From Actinoplanes lutulentus (GTDB taxonomy: Bacteria > Actinomycetota > Actinomycetes > Mycobacteriales > Micromonosporaceae): 64,000 nucleotides of DNA. Position 1 is the stretch's first letter. Each line of letters opens with the position of its first letter. The DNA lies in NCBI RefSeq assembly GCF_003259845.1, contig NZ_QLMJ01000009.1, positions 1 through 64,000 of the forward strand. The letters are read 5' to 3'. The position numbers and the translations under genes were made by a program. The notes below the pieces were generated by a model that saw nothing but the letters and a program-made list of their open reading frames with translations, did not search any database and had not been told where the DNA came from. This document shows, piece after piece, positions 59,262 through 64,000 of the stretch.

Positions 59262-60194
59262 TCAATCACATCCCATCGTGGCCGCCACGGTCAGGAATCC
59301 GCGCGCCGCGACCGTGTCCCCGCCGATCTCGGCGCCGGTCGCGTCCGGAGTGAGCCGACCGGCCAGCAGCCGGCAGAACCGCTCCGCCGGCAGCGAGATC
59401 TCGGCGACCACGTCGCCGTCACCCACCACGTCGGTACGCCCACCGTCGCCGGTCAGCACCAGCCGGATCGCCCGCCCGTTTCCGGCAGCGGCCATCGCGG
59501 CCGGCAGCAGCGGCAGTGCGAACCCGACGATGTCGGCGATCTGGCGACCGTCCGGCCGCTGCGGTGGCAGTTCCAGCACCACGCGCACGTCCTCCGCGTG
59601 GATCCAGGTCTCGAAACCGCGCTGGATCAGCGCCTCGCGCATCGGGCGGCGCACCGCCCGGCGCCCGGCCAGACGGACGTCGCGCTCCATCAGATCGCCG
59701 CCGGCCCGGCCGACCGTTTCCGAGATCGCCAAGGCTTGGGTACGCCATGACGCCCGCACATCCGATGCCCCTGCTCGTGCGCCGACGCCCGCCGTGGCCG
59801 CCACCTGGCGATCGTTTTCGGTCAGGTGCAGCAGCATTGCGCGTACCGAAGAATGGGTTTGGCAAGGGTTTTGCCATTGGGTGGGTGGCAGGTCGGCGAG
59901 CAGGCGATCGAGCTCGGCGACCTGGGTGCGGTAGATGTCGCTGAGCCGGCGGACCTCGGAACGGCCGGGCCGGGCGGTGAACGCGGCGGCGAGAACCCGC
60001 GAGCGCAGGCCGGGCGAGGGAGGCCGGGCCGCGGCCTCACCGATCAGCTCGGCAGTCCGGGACAGCGTGTCGATCTCCGTGGCGCAGGCCGGGCAGCTGC
60101 TCACGTGCTCGGCGACGGCCATTTCCTCATCGGGGGAACAGGCCCCGACGGCGTACGGTCCGGCGAGGTCGCCGATGTGTCCGTTGTCGATCAT
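59262..60194 (-). CDS. Zinc-finger anti-sigma factor fused to a maleylpyruvate isomerase-type domain
   Basis: 310 residues. The N-terminal 55 residues hold a ZAS zinc-binding motif (AEHVSSCPACATEID, H-x3-C-x2-C) that binds ECF sigma factors. No membrane helix follows. Instead residues 85-300 are an MDMPI-like fold (IYRTQVAELDRLLADLPPTQW, AMLLHLTENDRQVA, RGFETWIHAEDVRVVLELPP), so it is a soluble anti-sigma that may sense thiol or metabolite state. GGAG lies 5 nt before ATG 60194. The stop is adjacent to the sigma start. Confidence 0.82.
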   Translation of the reverse strand: MIDNGHIGDLAGPYAVGACSPDEEMAVAEHVSSCPACATEIDTLSRTAELIGEAAARPPSPGLRSRVLAAAFTARPGRSEVRRLSDIYRTQVAELDRLLADLPPTQWQNPCQTHSSVRAMLLHLTENDRQVAATAGVGARAGASDVRASWRTQALAISETVGRAGGDLMERDVRLAGRRAVRRPMREALIQRGFETWIHAEDVRVVLELPPQRPDGRQIADIVGFALPLLPAAMAAAGNGRAIRLVLTGDGGRTDVVGDGDVVAEISLPAERFCRLLAGRLTPDATGAEIGGDTVAARGFLTVAATMGCD

Positions 60195-60371
60195 TTTGTC
60201 TCCGAATCGACGGGCTTCGGGCACTGTCGCACCTGCCGCAGGGGTTCGTATGTCGGGAACCCGAAGGCGCGACTGTGACGCGGGTCACTTTGCCGATCGA
60301 TCTCCGATCAGCGGGCAACCGCTTCGAGCCGCCGCGAGTCGGCGGGGCCCCCAGCGACTCGCGGCCCGAGG

Positions 60372-60445
60372 GCGAGCCGTAGCTCAGACGTGTAATAGAG
60401 CTGCGATTACGCGGCTGAACTACGGCTCGCGCCTCGCGGCCGTAG
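60372..60445. ncRNA. Nested hairpin with mutually exclusive pairing, possible structured RNA
   Basis: GCGAGCCGTAG (60372-60382) pairs with CTACGGCTCGC (60420-60430); inside, TCAG/CTGA and GTAAT/ATTAC extend the stem around a 9-nt loop. The arm CTACGGC can instead pair with GCCGTAG at 60439-60445, so two exclusive hairpins are possible, as in attenuators. No known RNA family is recognised and transcription is not shown. Confidence 0.4.
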
Positions 60446-60533
60446 TCCAGCCACGTTATGAGGGTCGGATGACATGGCTGAGCGACGGCTCGCCCGGCGA
60501 TCGAGGCGCCCAGCGGCTGGGCCCGGCTTCCGC

Positions 60534-60583
60534 CAGCGCGGGTCAGCGCGGGTCAGTGCGGGTCAGCGCGGGCCGGCGCGGGC
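60534..60583. repeat. 10-bp tandem repeat
   Basis: Five units of CAGCGCGGGT or one- to two-base variants, in a gene-free region. Confidence 0.75.
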
Positions 60584-60612
60584 CGGCGCCGCCACGGCGC
60601 GAGCGGCCTACC

Positions 60613-60719
60613 GGCGTGTGTCGAGTTCGGGCGCCCATCGAACCGAAAATCGACACGGGCGAGCGACTCGCGGCGTGTGTGTCGAGTTTGGGGGGGTAGC
60701 GAACCCGAACTCGACACAC
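60613..60719. repeat. Tandem hairpin element, two copies
   Basis: GTGTGTCGAGTTCGGG (60616-60631) and GTGTGTCGAGTTTGGG (60677-60692) each lead a hairpin. The second closes with CCCGAACTCGACACAC (60704-60719), a 16-bp stem with one G-T pair; the first closes less perfectly with CCGAAAATCGACACG. The period is about 60 bp. Confidence 0.65.
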
Positions 60720-60867
60720 TCGACCTGGGCCGGGCGACCTCCGTGGCGGCTGACGGCAGCGACGACGCGGACGCGCGGAAGCGGGCTGGGGCGATCACCC
60801 GCCGCTATGACGAGTGGCTGGCTGAGCGTGGTGTCCGTTCGGCCTGCGGCTCCTGCGGCGAACACGA

Positions 60868-62445
60868 TTACCGGCTCAGCCGGCAGCGGTTTCGGCCGTT
60901 GTGTTTGGCCTGGTAGAGCAGCTTGTCGGCGGCGGCCAGGATGCTGCTCTGGGTGCTGCCCGGCAGCGCCTCGGTGGCGCCGATGCTGACCGTGACCGGG
61001 AGGTCGCCGGTCAGTGGGTGCCAGGGGTGGTTCTGGACGGACTGGCGGAAACGCTCCAGGTGCGGGGCCGCCGACGCGGCGTCGCAGCCGGGGAGCACCA
61101 GCAGGAACTCCTCGCCGCCGAGGCGGGCCGCGAAACTGCTGCCGGGGTCCGGCCAGGTGCGTGCCGCGTCGGTGATCAGCTCGGCGAGGGCGACCAGGAC
61201 GCGGTCGCCGATCTCGTGCGAGCAGATGTCGTTGACCCGCTTGAAGTGGTCGAGGTCGACCAGCGCGACGACGAGCGGTGCGGCTGCGGTCAGCAGGGCG
61301 GGCAGGTTCTCGTCGATGAAGCGCCGGTTGCGCAGCCCGGTCAGTGGGTCACGGCGGGCCTGCTCGCGGAACCGTTCGGCCTGGTCGCGTGCCTCGGCCG
61401 TCTCGAAGACGGCGTGCCGTGCCCGGGCCTGAGCGTCGCGCTGCTGCGAGTGGAGCAGCCGTTCCGCCGCGTGGAACCTCTTGTAGACGACGAAGGCCTG
61501 GCTGTGGTCGCCGCATGCCGCATACAGCTCGGCCTGCTCCTGCAGGACCCGGGCTTCGACGCCGGCGAGGGCCCGTTCCTGGCAGAGCGCGGTGCATCGG
61601 TCCAGGCTGACCTGCGCCGCGCCGGTGTCACCCAGGTGCCGCTGGGCGATCGCGAGCGTCAGCAGGAACTCGGCCAGGCCGTCCGCGTCGTCCAGGCCCG
61701 AGCTTTCGTACGCCTCGACGTTGCCCCGTGCGATCGTCGCCGCCTCGGCGAAGCGGCCGCGTGAGATCTGGATCATCGCCATGGTGTCGAGGGCGTCCAG
61801 GGACAGCCGCTCGCCGGTCGCCTCGGTGACCGTGCGCAGCCGCTGGATGGCGATCCAGGCTCGTTCGCCGTCGCCGGCCAGGTGTTCGGCGTACGCCAGG
61901 TTGTTCAGCACGACCAGGCGCAGCTCGACGTCGTTGTTGCCGGCGGCGACCCGTTCGGCGTGCTCGTACCGGGTGCGGGCCGCTTCGATCGAGCCGTCGG
62001 TGGCGAGGACGTCGGCCAGCCGCAGAAGGATGGCGCCCTGCGCCCGCGGTGACGCGTCGTCGTCGAGCGCCTCGACGGCCCGCACGGCGTGTTCCAGACC
62101 GGCGGCGACGTCGCCGAGATTGTCGTGAACGATGGAGAGCTGCTGGTGGCTGCGGGCCAGCAGCGGCCGGTGCCGGGTCTGCTGCGCCCAGGTGTTGACC
62201 GTGGTGCAGATGGCCGCCGCGGTCGCCAGGTCACCGGTGCGGCGGAGCATGTTCGCTTCCAGCAGGCGGGCCCAGAGATGCAGAGCGTGCTCGCCGCGGG
62301 CCCGGGCTTCGCCGGCCAGTTCCGCCGCGCGGGTCAGGACGTGGGCGCCGTCGGATCCGAACCGGTACTCCAGCGACTGGATCTCGGCGGCGATCTCCAG
62401 CGCGGAGCGCACCGGGATCGATCCAGCGCTCACTGCTCCGGTCAC
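60868..62445 (-). CDS. TPR-GGDEF diguanylate cyclase, soluble
   Basis: 525 residues without membrane helices. Residues 15-335 are helical TPR-like repeats. The GGDEF domain follows: RDPLTGLRNRRFIDENL, VALVDLDHFKRVNDICSHEIGD, GGEEF at 443-447 (an accepted active variant), SIGATEAL and a closing ADKLLYQAKHNGRNR. It should synthesise c-di-GMP in the cytosol in response to a protein or ligand bound by the TPRs. GTG 62445 is supported by a GATAAT box 6 nt upstream (leaderless). Confidence 0.9.
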   Translation of the reverse strand: MTGAVSAGSIPVRSALEIAAEIQSLEYRFGSDGAHVLTRAAELAGEARARGEHALHLWARLLEANMLRRTGDLATAAAICTTVNTWAQQTRHRPLLARSHQQLSIVHDNLGDVAAGLEHAVRAVEALDDDASPRAQGAILLRLADVLATDGSIEAARTRYEHAERVAAGNNDVELRLVVLNNLAYAEHLAGDGERAWIAIQRLRTVTEATGERLSLDALDTMAMIQISRGRFAEAATIARGNVEAYESSGLDDADGLAEFLLTLAIAQRHLGDTGAAQVSLDRCTALCQERALAGVEARVLQEQAELYAACGDHSQAFVVYKRFHAAERLLHSQQRDAQARARHAVFETAEARDQAERFREQARRDPLTGLRNRRFIDENLPALLTAAAPLVVALVDLDHFKRVNDICSHEIGDRVLVALAELITDAARTWPDPGSSFAARLGGEEFLLVLPGCDAASAAPHLERFRQSVQNHPWHPLTGDLPVTVSIGATEALPGSTQSSILAAADKLLYQAKHNGRNRCRLSR

Positions 62446-62451
62446 GTGCTC

Positions 62452-62457
62452 ATTATC
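62452..62457 (-). promoter_or_regulatory. -10 box of leaderless TPR-GGDEF gene
   Basis: On the minus strand GATAAT lies 6 nt before GTG 62445, close to the consensus TATAAT. Confidence 0.5.
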
Positions 62458-62572
62458 GGCTCGAAGAACCCCGAGCCAAGCGTTCCGGGCGGCCGGAGTA
62501 ATCCATTACGGATGAGGCCGGCCGGCGCGTGCCGGGGTGTACTCGGGTGACCTGCCATGGAAGGGCATTCAC

Positions 62573-62995
62573 ATGTTCGATGACAACGGGTCATTCCTGC
62601 TGGCGATTTTCGAGTTCTTCATCTTCTGCGCCTGGTTCATGGGCCTCTTCTGGGTTTTCGGAGACCTGTTCCGCAGCAAGGACCTCGGCGGTTTCGGCAA
62701 GACGGTGTGGAGCATCTTCCTGATCGTCCTGCCGCTGCTCGGCATGCTGGTCTACCTGATCGCGCGGGGCAACGGGATGAACGAGCGTGCCCTCGCCTCG
62801 GCCGCCGATCTGCAGAGCCGGCAGGAGGCCTACATCCGATCGGTCTCGTCGTCGGGCGGCGGCTCGCGCAGCGCCACCGAGGAGATCGCCTCGGCCAAGT
62901 CGCTCCTCGACTCCGGCGCGATCACCGCGGCCGAGTTCGACCGGCTGAAATCCGAGGCGCTGGGTGGCAGCAGAGCCACCTCGGCTGTCGCATAA
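62573..62995 (+). CDS. PLDc_N-type membrane protein with C-terminal SHOCT domain
   Basis: 140 residues. Two membrane helices (LLAIFEFFIFCAWFMGLFWVF and TVWSIFLIVLPLLGMLVYLIA) with the short linker and the RGNGM end typical of the phospholipase D nuclease N-terminal (PLDc_N) family. A charged linker follows, then a SHOCT motif (AKSLLDSGAITAAEFDRLKSEAL). SHOCT is a short helical oligomerisation tail. Function unknown, frequent in actinobacteria. AAGGG lies 8 nt before ATG 62573. Confidence 0.85.
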   Translation: MFDDNGSFLLAIFEFFIFCAWFMGLFWVFGDLFRSKDLGGFGKTVWSIFLIVLPLLGMLVYLIARGNGMNERALASAADLQSRQEAYIRSVSSSGGGSRSATEEIASAKSLLDSGAITAAEFDRLKSEALGGSRATSAVA

Positions 62996-63003
62996 CGGGC
63001 GTA

Positions 63004-63029
63004 GCCCGCAGCGCCGGAGCGCTGCGGGC
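63004..63029. terminator. Bidirectional terminator-like hairpin
   Basis: A perfect 11-bp stem (63004-63014 with 63019-63029) and CGGA loop lie between two convergent genes; no strong T tract. Confidence 0.6.
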
Positions 63030-63037
63030 CCAACCAC

Positions 63038-64000
63038 CTACCGGATTTCGTACGCGCGGATCACCGTCTGGGTCACCGTGGTGCCCGCCTTGTTCACCAC
63101 CGTGGCTCGCAGCGACACGAAGCCGGGCTTGGACGGGTGGTGGACCACGGCTGTCCACCTCGACCCGATCCGGGCGGCCGGTGCCGCCGACCAGGTCTTG
63201 CCGGACGGATGGTGGACCACGGCTGTCCACCTCGACCCGATCCGGGCGGCCGGTGCCGCCGACCAGGTCTTGCCGTCGTTGTACGAGGCCTCTACGCGTA
63301 CCCTCTGGGGAGCTCCCGCACCCGCTTGCTGGGTGAAAGTCAGAGGGATCGCGACGGAGTCGCGGACCCGGGCGGTGTTGCCGAGGTCGAGGCGGGGTGC
63401 GAAGCCGACCGCGGTGAGCGGCAGCGCGGTGGCGGTCGCGACGGGCGCCGAGTCGAACTCCCAGACCGTGTGCATCGTCGTCGACACCCGCGACGCCGCC
63501 GGGGAGACCGTGTAGTCGAGCCGGTACCGGTGCTTCTCCGGGGCGAGCGGAATGCCCTGATAGGGACCCTCGCGGGTCTCGGCCAGCTCGCCGTCGCGGT
63601 AGAGCTTGACCTGGTAGTCCTCGACGGCGGCGTCGACGTAACCGAGGTGCCCGGCCGCGTCCTGGTAACCGGTCAGGCGGAGCAACAGTTCGTCGTCCCG
63701 GCGTTCCACTGTCGGATATTCCGGGAAATAGGGGGTCAGGGGAACGCCGAGGACGCCACCGTTCCACTGCTCAGCGAGACCGGCTCGGCCGGTGAACTCG
63801 GCGAGCCGCACCCCGTCCAGCACCTCGGTGACCGTGGATTCCCAGGTCAGGTTGCCGGCATAGTGCTCGGCGCGCCGGGCCGGCAACGCGATCTCGGGAA
63901 GTTCCGCACCGGCGGGGTACGGGAATCCGGCGATCACCGGATAGTTGGCCCGCCGCACCACGGCACCCGGGGTGTTCAGCGCGTACCCGGCCCGGACCGT
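63038..64000 (-). CDS. C-terminal part of a large secreted protein, probable S8-family peptidase (5' end outside window)
   Basis: The frame is open to the window edge, so this is the last 320 or so residues. It is made of beta-rich segments (VKLYRDGELAETREG, YRLDYTVSPAASRVSTTMHTVW split over two strands, RVRVEASYNDGKTWSAAP) and ends with GFVSLRATVVNKAGTTVTQTVIRAYEIR. This layout is typical of the C-terminal region of large actinomycete subtilisin-like (S8) peptidases. No catalytic residues are in the window, so the family call rests on that resemblance. An exact 24-residue unit is tandemly duplicated (GKTWSAAPAARIGSRWTAVV onward). Confidence 0.6.
   Translation of the reverse strand, partial: TVRAGYALNTPGAVVRRANYPVIAGFPYPAGAELPEIALPARRAEHYAGNLTWESTVTEVLDGVRLAEFTGRAGLAEQWNGGVLGVPLTPYFPEYPTVERRDDELLLRLTGYQDAAGHLGYVDAAVEDYQVKLYRDGELAETREGPYQGIPLAPEKHRYRLDYTVSPAASRVSTTMHTVWEFDSAPVATATALPLTAVGFAPRLDLGNTARVRDSVAIPLTFTQQAGAGAPQRVRVEASYNDGKTWSAAPAARIGSRWTAVVHHPSGKTWSAAPAARIGSRWTAVVHHPSKPGFVSLRATVVNKAGTTVTQTVIRAYEIR
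63132..63275. repeat. 72-bp in-frame tandem duplication inside the peptidase tail
   Basis: Two adjacent 72-bp copies (63132-63203 and 63204-63275) are almost identical, adding exactly 24 residues without shifting the frame. Confidence 0.8.

Larger units (their letters stand above)
60195..60867. other. Gene-free, hairpin-rich intergenic region
   Basis: No credible gene in 673 bp. From left to right: an 11-bp perfect stem (60331-60341 with 60355-60365), a long nested hairpin with alternative pairing (60372-60445), five 10-bp tandem repeats (60534-60583) and two tandem hairpins sharing GTGTGTCGAGTT (60613-60719). The last 100 bp show nothing clear. Confidence 0.6.

Noticed and set aside
60372..60430. 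tRNA gene or integron attC-like site
   Set aside because: The hairpin lacks a tRNA cloverleaf and conserved arms, and no integrase is nearby.
60474..60989. Open frame across the hairpin-rich region on the plus strand
   Set aside because: It reads through tandem repeats and the antisense of the GGDEF gene; no ribosome site or family resemblance.

Overview
The window is a stretch of high-GC actinomycete chromosome. Several features point to the Micromonosporaceae, with Actinoplanes or a close relative the most likely (inference; no marker gene is present): leaderless start sites behind TAnnnT boxes, large SARP regulators, secreted enzymes carrying CBM2 and ricin-type lectin domains, and TIR-WD40 and FxsT-like STAND proteins. 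No rRNA, tRNA, transposase, integrase or CRISPR array was found.

Layout. 1-4.4 kb: 3' part of an RHS polymorphic toxin with a PIN-like tip, followed by a DUF3349 gene in the immunity position. 4.4-7.6 kb: two convergent luciferase-like flavin oxidoreductases, then a diguanylate cyclase whose catalytic domain is cut off. 7.6-19 kb: a conflict-like block with a TIR-TM-coiled-coil-WD40 protein, pyridoxal kinase, and two convergent NTPase-TPR proteins (one with an HTH-like N-terminus, one with an EAD2-like N-terminus). 19-30 kb: NERD-like and RlpA-like proteins, an orphan solute-binding lipoprotein, a GH11 xylanase between two GGDEF-EAL proteins, and several small membrane or repeat proteins. 30-47 kb: five giant SARP-type regulators. 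Three share a SARP-AAA architecture and two are AfsR-like with NB-ARC and TPR. A DUF574 methyltransferase, a 2TM protein and a PmtA/KsgA-like methyltransferase lie beside them, and no biosynthetic cluster is visible. 47-51 kb: a second TIR-WD40 gene whose stop overlaps the start of a stand-alone SLOG-domain gene. 51-64 kb: a secreted Thr/His-rich protein, a 63-bp tandem repeat array, a mycothiol-dependent isomerase-family protein, an operon of a PQQ-type sugar dehydrogenase and a frameshifted ThuA protein (both ending in ricin lectins), an ECF sigma/anti-sigma pair, a hairpin-rich 670-bp gap, a TPR-GGDEF protein, a SHOCT protein and the C-terminal part of a probable S8 peptidase.

How the parts may work together. 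The strongest candidate for an undescribed system is the TIR-WD40 plus SLOG pair. TIR domains can make NAD-derived signal nucleotides and SLOG domains can bind such molecules, and the two genes overlap by 7 nt. The same TIR architecture recurs 40 kb away without SLOG, and both copies share a conserved promoter/leader. The RHS-PIN/DUF3349 pair is a second candidate: a plausible toxin-immunity module using a family not usually discussed as immunity. The five-gene SARP block is unusual because no target pathway is visible. Four cyclic-di-GMP-type proteins (one broken) suggest active second-messenger signalling, with the xylanase gene lying between two of them.
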